64,000 bases of DNA. Origin: Leucobacter massiliensis. Lineage in GTDB: Bacteria; Actinomycetota; Actinomycetes; Actinomycetales; Microbacteriaceae. This document shows, one piece after another, positions 18,179 through 25,899 of the stretch; the stretch's first letter is position 1, and every line of letters begins with the position of its first letter. Under the pieces are notes generated by a model that saw only the letters and a list, made by a program, of their open reading frames with translations, had not been told where the DNA came from and did not search any database. The stretch spans positions 248,001 to 312,000 of the forward strand of contig NZ_MWZD01000017.1 in NCBI RefSeq assembly GCF_002982315.1, in the 5' to 3' direction. The translations under genes were made by a program, and so were the position numbers.

Positions 18179-18423
18179 GCGATTGCGGCTGCGAGAAGGC
18201 CAAGGCCAACCTGTACGAGCTGCTGCGCGGCGAGCTCTGCGCCGAGGAGTCGGCCCCGATCCGCGAGCACCTCGACCACTGCGACGACTGCCGCACGGAG
18301 GAGCGGGTGTGCATCCAGCTCACCGAGGTGGTGCGGCGGGCCTGCGAGGACGAGCGGATCAGCAACTGCCCGCCCGCCGAGCTGCGCGACGCGATCCTGC
18401 GGGGCCTGCGCGTCGCAGGCTGA
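18175..18423 (+). CDS. rsrA: zinc anti-sigma factor, RsrA/RshA type
   Basis: An 82-residue cytosolic ZAS-family protein. The H-x3-C-x2-C motif is H32-LDH-C36-DD-C39, and additional cysteines at C4, C6 and C22 provide the N-terminal thiol that partners the zinc site in RsrA. Oxidation to disulphide ejects zinc and frees the sigma factor. Cysteines further on (CIQLTE, ACEDE, NCPPAE) bring the total to eight, rather rich for a protein of this size. Translationally coupled to the sigma gene by the ATGA overlap. Confidence 0.92.
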   Translation: MSDCGCEKAKANLYELLRGELCAEESAPIREHLDHCDDCRTEERVCIQLTEVVRRACEDERISNCPPAELRDAILRGLRVAG

Positions 18424-18444
18424 GGCCCGCATCGCCGGAGCTGT

Positions 18445-19368
18445 TCAGCCGATCAGTTCGCGCACGGCTGCGGCGAGGCCCCGCGGGTTCGCCTCGTGGA
18501 GGTTGTGCGGTCCGGCGACCGTGCGCACGGGCGCGCCCGGCAGCCGCTCCCGCCACTCCGCCTCGTGCGACTCGCCGAGCATGCCGGATGCCGCGCGGAT
18601 CAGCGCGAGGGGCACGGACCGGCCGGCGAGCGCCGTGAGCGCGTCCCACACGGGAGCGAAGGGGAGGGGATCGCCGGACGCCGCGGAGGGCAGCCCCTCG
18701 AGGTGCGCCAGGTGGTGGGTCCACTCCAGCCGGCCGTCGGCGCGTCGGCGCGTGTTGAGGCTCACCCCGCGGGTGAGCGCGGCGCGGTCGCTGCCGATCC
18801 CGAAGGCGATTGCGCGGTCCACGATCTCGCCGACGGAACCGTAGTCGCGCTGCCCGGTGATGAACTCCGCAATGGCTCCCGCATCGCCCGCGGGCGAGAC
18901 CCCGGGGGTGATATCGACGAGGATCAGCCGCTCGACGGTCTCCGGCCGCTGCGCGGCGACGAGCGCCGCGGTGAGTCCCCCGAGCGAGTGACCGAGCAGC
19001 GTCACCGGGGCGGGGGCGAGCGTTTCGAGCGCGAGGGTCACGTCCGGGGCGAGACGGCCGGGCGCGTAGTCGGCGTCGCCGCGCCAGTCGCTGCGGCCGT
19101 GTCCGGGCAGGTCGAGCGCGAGCGCGGGCAGGCCGAGCGCGAGGAGCAGCGGATCGAAGCTGTGCGCATTCAGTCCGGCGCCGTGCAGGGCCACCAGCCC
19201 CGGAGCTCCCGCCGCCGGTGAGAAGCGCAGCCCGCTGAGCCACCGTCCCTCGCGGGCCTCCGCCCGCACCCGCTCGATCCGCGGCAGAGCGCCCGCGTGA
19301 CCGACGCGTTCCGCGTCGCCCGCCAGGAAGCGGAACTCGTCGTCGTGCTGCGATTGCTCGTGGCTCAT
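18445..19368 (-). CDS. alpha/beta-fold hydrolase
   Basis: A 307-residue hydrolase. LVALHGAGLNAHSF is the oxyanion-hole strand, LDLPGHGRSDW the next loop and LLGHSLGGLTAAL the nucleophile elbow (Ser in GHSLG). The catalytic His is probably in VAGPHNLHEANP near the C-terminus. Substrate unknown; the sequence is of the general esterase / MhpC-like kind. Convergent with rsrA (21-bp gap). Confidence 0.88.
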   Translation of the reverse strand: MSHEQSQHDDEFRFLAGDAERVGHAGALPRIERVRAEAREGRWLSGLRFSPAAGAPGLVALHGAGLNAHSFDPLLLALGLPALALDLPGHGRSDWRGDADYAPGRLAPDVTLALETLAPAPVTLLGHSLGGLTAALVAAQRPETVERLILVDITPGVSPAGDAGAIAEFITGQRDYGSVGEIVDRAIAFGIGSDRAALTRGVSLNTRRRADGRLEWTHHLAHLEGLPSAASGDPLPFAPVWDALTALAGRSVPLALIRAASGMLGESHEAEWRERLPGAPVRTVAGPHNLHEANPRGLAAAVRELIG

Positions 19369-19374
19369 CCGCCC

Positions 19375-19380
19375 AGGCTA
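19375..19380 (-). promoter_or_regulatory. -10 element of the alpha/beta hydrolase gene
   Basis: TAGCCT on the minus strand, six bases before the ATG at 19368. Its first three bases double as the TAG stop codon of the upstream HExxH-protein gene. Confidence 0.45.
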
Positions 19381-19833
19381 TCCCGCCGCCGTCTCGTGCG
19401 CGGCCGGCCCCGGCACCCCCTGTGCCGTGCGCGAGGCGCTCCGCGTGCGCCTCGCGCCGCCCCGCGGGGTGCGCAGGTACCCGCCGTCCTCCAGGCCCGC
19501 CTCGATCTCGAAGCGGTTGCGCAGCGGATCGCGCCCCGCGAGCAGGTAGAGCACCGGCAGCGCGAGCCCGTAGCGCCGCCACTGCTCGCGGTGCCTCAGC
19601 TCGTGGCGCAGCACCGGCGCGGACACGTTCCGGTCGGTGAGGTAGCAGGAGCCCACGCAGCTGCCGCCGCGACCGAAGGTCCAGCGGGGCATGCCGCGGA
19701 ACACCCACAGGCCCTCGTGCCGCTCCACCCGGCCGGTGCTCCAGATCGATCCCCATACCAGGCCGACGAGCGTCGCGTAGAGGTAGCCGAGCCGGGCGAG
19801 CGGCCAGGGCGGGGACGGGGGCGCCTCGCTCAT
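19378..19833 (-). CDS. small membrane protein with HExxH motif
   Basis: A 151-residue protein. One hydrophobic segment lies at about 12-30 (LGYLYATLVGLVWGSIW), then two cysteines (SCVGSC), then PVLRHELRHREQWRRYG. HELRH fits the zincin HExxH pattern, and the following Gln/Trp/Gly spacing resembles the HELxHxxQ of DUF4157-like putative peptidases. A second hydrophobic patch (LALPVLYLLAG) follows, with a basic C-terminus. The ATG overlaps the stop of the arginase-family gene (ATGA). Whether it is an active metalloprotease is unproven. Confidence 0.72.
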   Translation of the reverse strand: MSEAPPSPPWPLARLGYLYATLVGLVWGSIWSTGRVERHEGLWVFRGMPRWTFGRGGSCVGSCYLTDRNVSAPVLRHELRHREQWRRYGLALPVLYLLAGRDPLRNRFEIEAGLEDGGYLRTPRGGARRTRSASRTAQGVPGPAAHETAAG

Positions 19834-20720
19834 GCCTCGCGTCCCGAGGTGAGCGCTGCGATGATGCGCAGCACGGTGGGCAGCTCCTCGGCGGCGGCGG
19901 CCGGGTCGGCGGGGGCGAAGCCCGAGATCGAGGCCCCGGCGAGTGGCAGCGCGGCGACGGCGGCGCGGATCGCGGCCGTGAGCTCTGCGAGGCCCAGGCC
20001 GAAGGGCACCGGATCGTGCACGGCGGTGAACTCCGCGGGGTCGAGCACGTCCAGGTCGAAGTGCACGTAGAGACGCGTCGCACCCGAGCCGGCGAGGCGG
20101 GCCTCGATCGCGGCTGGGAGCGCGGCGGGGTCGGCCGCCGCCTCGGGGTCGGCGTCCTCGTCGAGCGCGGCCGGCCCGAGGAGCGCGACGCCGCGACGGC
20201 TCAGTTCTTCGTCCTCCTCGGCGTCGATGGCGCGCGCCCCGACGAGGGTGAGCAGCCGCGGGTCGATCGGGGTGCCGGAGGCGAGGTCGGGGGTCCCGTC
20301 GCCGAGGGCGTGCCGCAGCACCATGCCGGAGGCGGCGCCGGAGGGCGAGGTGGAGGGGTGCTGCAGATCGGGGTGCGCGTCGAACCACAGCACGGCCAGC
20401 GCTCCGGCGCCGTGCGCACGCACCGCCGCTTCGAGGCCCGGGAGCGCGGAGGCGCAGTCGCCGCCCACGATCACGGGCGTGTCGTCCGGTCCGAGCGCGC
20501 CGAGCGCCTCCCGCGCGGCGTCGCGGGCCCGGAGCAGGCTGCTCAGCCGGGCGACCGGCGTGCCGAGGGCGTCCCCGGCTTCGAGCGGTACGGGAATCTC
20601 CCGGGTGGCGCTCACGGGCAGATCCTCGCGCAGCGCCTGCGCACCCTCCGCGAGCAGCATGGCTCGGGACGACGCCGAGCCCTGCCACTCGGGCATCACC
20701 AGGAACACGGCTCGGGCCAC
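19830..20720 (-). CDS. arginase/agmatinase-family protein
   Basis: A 296-residue ureohydrolase-fold protein. Binuclear-metal motifs are visible: VIVGGDCAS, LWFDAHPDLQ and YVHFDLDVLDPAEF. The Asp/His ligands of DAHPD and the DxD pair are kept, but the first-motif His of classical arginase (GGDH) is Cys here, as in a number of actinobacterial relatives. SGMVLRHALG takes the place of the usual substrate loop. The guanidino substrate is unknown; it is not obviously arginine, and no other arginine-degradation genes are next to it. GTG start with GAGGGAGG upstream; TATCCT about 36 bp before the start is a possible -10. Confidence 0.85.
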   Translation of the reverse strand: MARAVFLVMPEWQGSASSRAMLLAEGAQALREDLPVSATREIPVPLEAGDALGTPVARLSSLLRARDAAREALGALGPDDTPVIVGGDCASALPGLEAAVRAHGAGALAVLWFDAHPDLQHPSTSPSGAASGMVLRHALGDGTPDLASGTPIDPRLLTLVGARAIDAEEDEELSRRGVALLGPAALDEDADPEAAADPAALPAAIEARLAGSGATRLYVHFDLDVLDPAEFTAVHDPVPFGLGLAELTAAIRAAVAALPLAGASISGFAPADPAAAAEELPTVLRIIAALTSGREA

Positions 20721-20802
20721 GGGACCTCCCTCAGACGATGCACGGCCCCTCCAGGATACGCCGGGGCGGGCGGATCGCGGTCCGCGGTGCGCTTCCCGCC
20801 GC

Positions 20803-21639
20803 TCAGCCCACGGTGACGAAGTCGATGAGCTGCTCGACGCGCCCCACGAGCGCGGGCTCCAGATCGCGGAAGTGCCGCACGCGGCCGCGGATGCGCGCCC
20901 AGGCCTCCGCGATGTCGGCGGGCTCCTCCGCGGGCCAGCCGAGCGCGCGGCAGATCCCGGTCTTCCACTCGATGCTGCGCGGAATCATGGGCCAGGCCCC
21001 GAGCCCGAGGCGCTCCGGCTTCACCGCCTGCCAGATGTCGACGAAGGGGTGGCCGACGATGAGCACGTGCGCGCCGTGCGGGCCGCGCTCGATGGCCTGC
21101 GCGATCCGCGACTCCTTGCTGCGCTCCACGAGATGGTCGAGCAGCACGCCGGCGCGCCGCTGCGGCCCCGGCCCGAAGTCGTCGAGCACCGCCGCGAGGT
21201 TGTCGGCGCCCTGCAGCAGCTCGACGACGACGCCCTCGACGCGCAGATCCGCCCCCCACACCTGCTCCACGAGTTCCGCATCGTGCTTGCCCTCGACGAA
21301 GATCCGGCTCGGCATCGCGGTGCGGGCCCGCTGCTGCTCCACGGCGAAGGAGCCGGAGGCGGTGCGCTGCCGGCCCGCCGGCCGGCGCTTCGGCATGACG
21401 AGCCGCACGGGCTCTCCGTCGATGAGGAAGCCATCGGCGAGGGGGAATGCGCGCACCTTGCCGCGGAAGTCCTCGAGCTGCACGAGCCCTTCGCGGGCTC
21501 CCACCACGGCTCCGCACCACTCGGTCTCGCTGTGCTCCACCACCAGTCCGCGGGCGAGGGTCACCTCGCGCCGCTGCACCGGCCCGCGCCGCGCGTGCAT
21601 CTGCGCGACCGGGTCTCCCGCATACCTGTCATCGAACAT
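20803..21639 (-). CDS. DUF3097 protein
   Basis: A 278-residue actinobacterial protein. It starts MFDDRYAGD and contains a beta-rich N-terminal part (VVEHSETEWCGAVVG). A Toprim-like core follows: RIFVEGKHDAELVEQVWG, then LLQGADNL, VLLDHLVERSKESRIA and VLIVGHPFVDIWQAVKPE. The acidic pattern (E, then DHLV/ERS) resembles Toprim/OLD-type nuclease folds, but activity has not been shown to my knowledge. ATG 21639 is chosen over 21675 because TAGGCT lies seven bases before it. Confidence 0.85.
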   Translation of the reverse strand: MFDDRYAGDPVAQMHARRGPVQRREVTLARGLVVEHSETEWCGAVVGAREGLVQLEDFRGKVRAFPLADGFLIDGEPVRLVMPKRRPAGRQRTASGSFAVEQQRARTAMPSRIFVEGKHDAELVEQVWGADLRVEGVVVELLQGADNLAAVLDDFGPGPQRRAGVLLDHLVERSKESRIAQAIERGPHGAHVLIVGHPFVDIWQAVKPERLGLGAWPMIPRSIEWKTGICRALGWPAEEPADIAEAWARIRGRVRHFRDLEPALVGRVEQLIDFVTVG

Positions 21640-21646
21640 CGCTGCG

Positions 21647-21652
21647 AGCCTA
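21647..21652 (-). promoter_or_regulatory. -10 element, leaderless start of DUF3097 gene
   Basis: TAGGCT on the minus strand, seven bases before the ATG at 21639. Confidence 0.5.
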
Positions 21653-21745
21653 CCGCGCGCCGGCCGAGCCGCCACCGCAACGCGCAGCCGGCCGCGAAGC
21701 CGGTCCGGCCGAAGCGGCCGCGGGCGGAGCGAGGCCGGGATCCTC

Positions 21746-21751
21746 TAGGCT
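21746..21751 (+). promoter_or_regulatory. -10 element, leaderless start of the MFS gene
   Basis: TAGGCT six bases before the GTG at 21758. It faces away from the DUF3097 promoter about 95 bp away. Confidence 0.55.
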
Positions 21752-21757
21752 GGGGCG

Positions 21758-23092
21758 GTGGACGACTCGCCCGAAGCCGCAGCACCGCAGAAGCGACGAC
21801 GGGGGCTCGGCGCACTGCTCGTCGACCTCTCCCCGCTGCGTCAGAGCCCGGCCTTCGCGCGGCTGTGGATCGGATCGTCCGTCTCCCAGATCGGCGCGCA
21901 GATCACCATCGTCGCGGTCGGCCTGCACATCTACGAGCTCACGCAGTCCACCCTCGCCGTGTCGCTGCTCGCGCTGTGGGCGCTCGGGCCCATGATCCTC
22001 GCGGGCTTCGTCGGCGGGGCGCTCGCAGATGCCTTCGACCGTCGCCGGGTCGCGCTCATCACCGCGGTCGTGGGCTGGGCCAGCATCGGCGCACTCACGC
22101 TCATCGCCTTCCTCGGCGTCGAGGCCATCTGGCCCTACTACGCGCTCGCCGCCGTCAACGCCGCTTCGGCCACGATCAAGGGCGCCACCCAGGGCGCGAT
22201 CCTGCCCCGCCTCCTGTCACCGCAGCTGCTGCCTGCGGCGGCGGCGCTCAGCGGCATCACGATGGGGCTCGCGGTCACCGTCGGCCCGGCCGTGGCCGGC
22301 GTGCTCGTCGCCACCGTCGGATTCGCCTGGACCTACCTGCTCGACGTGCTGCTCTTCACGGCCGCGTTCTTCGGGATCTTCACGCTGCCGAGCATCCGGC
22401 CCGAGGGCGCGCGGCGCGCGGCGGGCCTGTCCTCGGTCGTCGAGAGCCTGCGCTTCCTGCGACGCGCCCCGAACGTGCGCGCCACCTTCGTGTGGGATCT
22501 CATCGCCATGATCTTCGGCACGCCCCGCGTGGTCTATCCCGCGGCCGGTGCCCTCGTGCTCGGCGGCGGGCCTGTCACGGTCGGGATCCTCACCGCCTCC
22601 TTCGCGGTGGGGGCGCTGCTCAGCGGCCTGTTCTCGGGACCGCTCGGCACCGTGCGACGGCAGGGGCGCGCCGTGACGCTCGCGGTCGCGGCGTTCGGGG
22701 TGTGCACGGCGCTCTTCGGCACCGTGCTGCTCGGCACGGGCGCGGCAGAGGGGGTCGCGTCCCCCCAGACGCCGATTGTGCCCGCGATCGTGCTGGCTGG
22801 GATCGCGCTCGCGGGCGCCGGGGCGGCCGACAATGTGAGCGCGGTGTTCCGGACGACGATCCTGCAGGCCGCCGCCCCCGACGATGTGCGCGGTCGCATG
22901 CAGGGGCTCTTCTACGTGGTGGTGGCGGGAGGTCCGCGGGTGGGCGATCTGCTCGCGGGCGCGGTGGCGACGCTCATCGCGCTGTGGGCTCCGCCGCTGC
23001 TGGGCGGGCTCGTGATCGCCGGGGTCATGCTCGTGCTGCTGCGCACCGCGCGCGGCTTCCAGCGCTACGACGCGCACCGGCCCGCGCCCTGA
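21758..23092 (+). CDS. MFS exporter (MFS_3 / EntS-like)
   Basis: A 444-residue 12-TM transporter. SPAFARLWIGSSVSQIGAQITIVAVGLHIYELTQSTLAVSLLAL and GALADAFDRRRVALITA in the first half, and PDDVRGRMQGLFYVVVAGGPRVGDLLAG in the second, mark the EntS/MFS_3 subfamily. Members export siderophores, macrolides or other small molecules; substrate not inferable. Single gene, GTG start. Confidence 0.88.
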   Translation: MDDSPEAAAPQKRRRGLGALLVDLSPLRQSPAFARLWIGSSVSQIGAQITIVAVGLHIYELTQSTLAVSLLALWALGPMILAGFVGGALADAFDRRRVALITAVVGWASIGALTLIAFLGVEAIWPYYALAAVNAASATIKGATQGAILPRLLSPQLLPAAAALSGITMGLAVTVGPAVAGVLVATVGFAWTYLLDVLLFTAAFFGIFTLPSIRPEGARRAAGLSSVVESLRFLRRAPNVRATFVWDLIAMIFGTPRVVYPAAGALVLGGGPVTVGILTASFAVGALLSGLFSGPLGTVRRQGRAVTLAVAAFGVCTALFGTVLLGTGAAEGVASPQTPIVPAIVLAGIALAGAGAADNVSAVFRTTILQAAAPDDVRGRMQGLFYVVVAGGPRVGDLLAGAVATLIALWAPPLLGGLVIAGVMLVLLRTARGFQRYDAHRPAP

Positions 23093-23149
23093 GCCGCCGC
23101 CCGGCCCCCGCTCGCGGCCTGCTGCCGCCGCCGCTGCCGCCCCTCGCCT

Positions 23150-23276
23150 TGGTATAAGATAGAGAATGTAAGTAGAATGAAGAGATCCTACTTACATTTC
23201 TTGAAAGATGCCCGAGAAGCTGCATCTTATAACCAATGCTTAGCGGCGGAAGCGTCAGATGAGTATAAAGGACAGA
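23150..23276. repeat. AT-rich island with nested inverted repeat
   Basis: About 40% GC by hand count over 23150-23280, between flanks above 70%. Outer arms TGGTATAAGAT (23150-23160) and ATCTTATAACCA (23224-23235) differ by one bulged base. Inner arms GAATGTAAGTAG (23164-23175) and CTACTTACATTTC (23188-23200) also differ by one base, around a 12-base loop. It ends just before the -10 of the CoA-ester hydrolase gene. No transposase gene and no clear target duplication. Confidence 0.8.
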
Positions 23277-23282
23277 TACGGT
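23277..23282 (+). promoter_or_regulatory. -10 element of the CoA-ester hydrolase gene
   Basis: TACGGT six bases before the ATG at 23289; decides the start against the upstream ATG at 23259. Confidence 0.4.
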
Positions 23283-23288
23283 GCTGTG

Positions 23289-24392
23289 ATGAGCACCGAT
23301 GCCAACGCCACCGCCCCCGGCACCGCCCCCGAGCCGCTGGTCCTGTCGCGACGCGAGGGCGCCATCACGCGCATCACCCTCAACCGGCCGCGCGCGATCA
23401 ACGCCCTCAACCGGGAGATGTTCGAGCTGCTGGACGCCGCGGTGACGACCGCGGTGAGCGACGGTTCCGCGGCGATCCTCCTCGACGGCGCCGGCGAGCG
23501 CGGCTTCTGCGGCGGGGGCGACATCAAGCAGCTCTCGGGCCCGGGCGGGCGGGAGATCCTGGCGCTCGAATACCGCGTCGACCACCGCATCGCGACCGCG
23601 CCGATTCCGGTCGTGGGGATCATGGACGGGGTGACGATGGGCGGCGGGATCGGCCTCACCGGGCACGCGAGCCACCGCGTCGTCACCGAGCGCAGCCGTC
23701 TCGCCATGCCCGAGGCGCGGATCGGGATCGTCCCAGACGTGGGCGGTCACCTGCTGCTGGGCAGGGCGCCCGGCCGCCTGGGGGAACTGCTCGCGGTGAC
23801 GGCGGGAGAGTTCGGCGCGGGAGACGCGATCGCGCTCGGCTTCGCCGACTCCTTTGTGCCCTCGGAGCGGCTGGAGCAGCTGGGTGCGGCGCTCGCCGCG
23901 GGTGAGGAGCCGGGTGCCGTCTGCGCCAGGCTGGCCGAGCCGGCGCCCGTGCCGGAGCTGCCGGGCGCGCGGGCGTGGTGGGACGACATCGCAGAGCCGG
24001 CGCTCGGCGCCGCGCACCCGCCGATCCAGGAGGATCCGGCGGGGGCAGCACTGCGACTGCTCGCGGCGCTCGACGGCTCGGGATCGCCGCTCGCCGCCGA
24101 GACCGCCGACACGGTGCGGCGCATGTGCCCCGCCTCGGTCGCGATCACGCTCGCTCAGCTCGATCGCACGCGCAGGCTCGACCTCGACCTCGCCGCGGTG
24201 CTGGCGGACGATCTGCGCGTGTGCAGCCGCATGGCGGCCCGGCCCGACTTCGCAGAGGGCGTGCGCGCCCAGGTCATCGACAAGGACCGCACGCCCCGCT
24301 GGTCGCCCGCGAGCCTCGCGGGCCTCGACCCGGCCGAGCTCGCCGCGATCCTCGCGCCCCTCCGCCCCGAAGAGCCCGCCCTGGAGCTCTGA
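23289..24392 (+). CDS. enoyl-CoA hydratase/isomerase family, 3-hydroxyisobutyryl-CoA hydrolase type
   Basis: A 367-residue crotonase-fold protein of the ECH_2/HIBYL-CoA hydrolase branch. GFCGGGDIKQL is the first oxyanion loop, VVGIMDGVTMGGGIGLTGHASHRV the second, and MPEARIGIVPDVGG carries the hydrolase Glu and Asp. The C-terminal DFAEGVRAQVIDKDRTPRWSP is characteristic. It would release 3-hydroxyisobutyrate in valine breakdown; other valine genes are not nearby. ATG 23289 is preferred; the 10 codons upstream from ATG 23259 use ATA and AGA, rare in such DNA, and come from the AT-rich island. Confidence 0.88.
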   Translation: MSTDANATAPGTAPEPLVLSRREGAITRITLNRPRAINALNREMFELLDAAVTTAVSDGSAAILLDGAGERGFCGGGDIKQLSGPGGREILALEYRVDHRIATAPIPVVGIMDGVTMGGGIGLTGHASHRVVTERSRLAMPEARIGIVPDVGGHLLLGRAPGRLGELLAVTAGEFGAGDAIALGFADSFVPSERLEQLGAALAAGEEPGAVCARLAEPAPVPELPGARAWWDDIAEPALGAAHPPIQEDPAGAALRLLAALDGSGSPLAAETADTVRRMCPASVAITLAQLDRTRRLDLDLAAVLADDLRVCSRMAARPDFAEGVRAQVIDKDRTPRWSPASLAGLDPAELAAILAPLRPEEPALEL

Positions 24393-24395
24393 GCC

Positions 24396-24478
24396 CGAGC
24401 GGCGGTGTTTTCCGCGAGCGGCGGTCTGTTCCGCCGTGCGGACGCCCGCCGCTCGCGCACACGCCCGCCGCTCGGCGC
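24396..24478. repeat. intergenic repeat with paired direct and inverted copies
   Basis: CGAGCGGCGGTGTTTTCCG and CGAGCGGCGGTCTGTTCCG are followed by GTGCGGAC and two inverted copies GCCCGCCGCTCGC and GCCCGCCGCTCGG. The two-direct, two-inverted layout around a GTGCGGAC centre parallels the element at 5193-5262. Placed between convergent genes, so a terminator role is possible. Confidence 0.7.
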
Positions 24479-24524
24479 CACGATCCGGCCTGGAGCGCGG
24501 GGAGGCGCCCCGGCGGCCGCCGGG

Positions 24525-24881
24525 TCAGTGGGGGTCGCCGATGCAGAACTCGTTGCCGTGCGGGTCGGCGAAGGTGTCCCACGAGAAGCCCGCCTCTCCG
24601 CGCCGGCCGAGGTGGGTCGCCCCGGCTGCGGTCCACTCCGAGACCAGGCGCTCGCGGTCGACCTCGGCGCTGCGGTCGAAGTCGAGATGCACGCGGTTCT
24701 TGCCCGGTGTGGGATCCTCGACCCGCTGGAAGCCGAGGGCCACGGGTGAACCGGGAGCCTGCACCATGCAGAACCAGCCGTCCGCCTCGTCGGTCACCTC
24801 GCCCCCGAGCCGGTCCGCCCACCAGCGGGCCAGTTCCCGCGCGTCGGCCGTGTCGATCGTGACCATGCTCACCGTGATCAT
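24525..24881 (-). CDS. VOC-fold (glyoxalase/bleomycin-resistance-like) protein
   Basis: A 118-residue two-module betaalphabetabetabeta protein. SMVTIDTADARELARWWADRLGG opens module 1, and module 2 ends in GFSWDTFADPHGNEFCIGDPH, the common FxDPxGNxFxL ending. NRVHLDFD carries a possible metal His. Substrate is unknown; no adjacent resistance gene. GGAGCAGCG precedes the ATG. Confidence 0.85.
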   Translation of the reverse strand: MITVSMVTIDTADARELARWWADRLGGEVTDEADGWFCMVQAPGSPVALGFQRVEDPTPGKNRVHLDFDRSAEVDRERLVSEWTAAGATHLGRRGEAGFSWDTFADPHGNEFCIGDPH

Positions 24882-24981
24882 CGCTGCTCCGTTCTCCGCT
24901 CTGCCGTGACCCCTCCAGGCTACCCGCCGGCCGCCGGCGCGGGGCGGCGGAGACCCGCGCGAGCTCTCTGCCCGTGAGCGC

Positions 24982-24987
24982 TACGCT
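24982..24987 (+). promoter_or_regulatory. -10 element, leaderless start of the methyltransferase
   Basis: TACGCT six bases before the GTG at 24994. Confidence 0.45.
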
Positions 24988-24993
24988 GGTGCG

Positions 24994-25857
24994 GTGGACG
25001 AGACGTGGCACCCGGACGGGATGAATCAGGTGCACGCGGGCGACAACCTCGCACGGATGCGGCAGCTGCCCGACGGCGCCTTCACGCTCGTCTACCTCGA
25101 CCCGCCCTTCAACACGGGCCTCTTCCGCCAGGCCGAGCGGGTGCGGGGCGTGCGGGCCGATGCGAACACCGCGGGCGCCCGCCTCGGCTTCCGGGGTCAG
25201 GGCTACGCGGTGACCCGCGAGCGCACCCTCGCCTTCGACGACCGCTTCGCCGACTACTGGGACTTCCTGGAGCCGCGGATCGAGGAGGCCTGGCGGCTGC
25301 TCGCGCCGGACGGCACGCTCTACCTGCACCTCGACTATCGCGAAGTCCACTACGCGAAGGTGCTGCTCGACGGGCTCGTCGGACGAGACCGCTTCCTCAA
25401 CGAGATCATCTGGGCCTACGACTACGGCGCCCGCTCGAAGCGGCGCTGGCCCGCCAAGCACGAGAACATCCTCGTCTACGTGAAGGATCCCGAGCGCTAC
25501 TTCTTCGACTCCGCGGCGGTGGATCGCGAGCCGTACATGGCGCCCGGCCTGGTCACGCCCGAGAGGGCCGGCAGGGGAAAGCTGCCGACCGACACCTGGT
25601 GGCACACGATCGTCTCGCCCACGGGACGCGAGCGCACCGGCTACCCGACGCAGAAGCCGCTCGGCGTGCTGCGTCGCATCGTGCAGGCCTCCTCCCGGCC
25701 CGGCGACTGGGTGCTCGACCCCTTCGCCGGCAGCGGGACCACGGCCGCGGCGGCGGCGGCGCTGGGACGCCGCTTCCTCGCGATCGACGAGAACGAGGCC
25801 GCCGTCTCGGTGATGCGGGAGCGGCTGGCGGAGGTGCCGGTGCGCTACACCGGCTGA
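24994..25857 (+). CDS. orphan site-specific DNA methyltransferase (N4/N6, beta-type order)
   Basis: A 287-residue amino-methyltransferase. The catalytic motif IV DPPF is at 36-39 (VYLDPPFNTG) and precedes the SAM motif DPFAGSGTTAAAAAALGRRFLAID at about 243-266, the beta-class order. GYPTQKPLGVLRRIVQASS is motif X-like. No restriction endonuclease, specificity subunit or vsr gene is adjacent, so it is an orphan, perhaps with a regulatory or housekeeping role. GTG start. Confidence 0.9.
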   Translation: MDETWHPDGMNQVHAGDNLARMRQLPDGAFTLVYLDPPFNTGLFRQAERVRGVRADANTAGARLGFRGQGYAVTRERTLAFDDRFADYWDFLEPRIEEAWRLLAPDGTLYLHLDYREVHYAKVLLDGLVGRDRFLNEIIWAYDYGARSKRRWPAKHENILVYVKDPERYFFDSAAVDREPYMAPGLVTPERAGRGKLPTDTWWHTIVSPTGRERTGYPTQKPLGVLRRIVQASSRPGDWVLDPFAGSGTTAAAAAALGRRFLAIDENEAAVSVMRERLAEVPVRYTG

Positions 25858-25899
25858 GGACTCGCGCGCGGAGCTCGGCTCTCCTGCCACACTTGAGGG

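Noticed and set aside
23177..23905. 242-codon frame starting MKRSYLHFLKD within the AT-rich island
   Set aside because: After the first ~25 residues it becomes the Arg-rich shadow of the crotonase-type gene; no support beyond the odd start.
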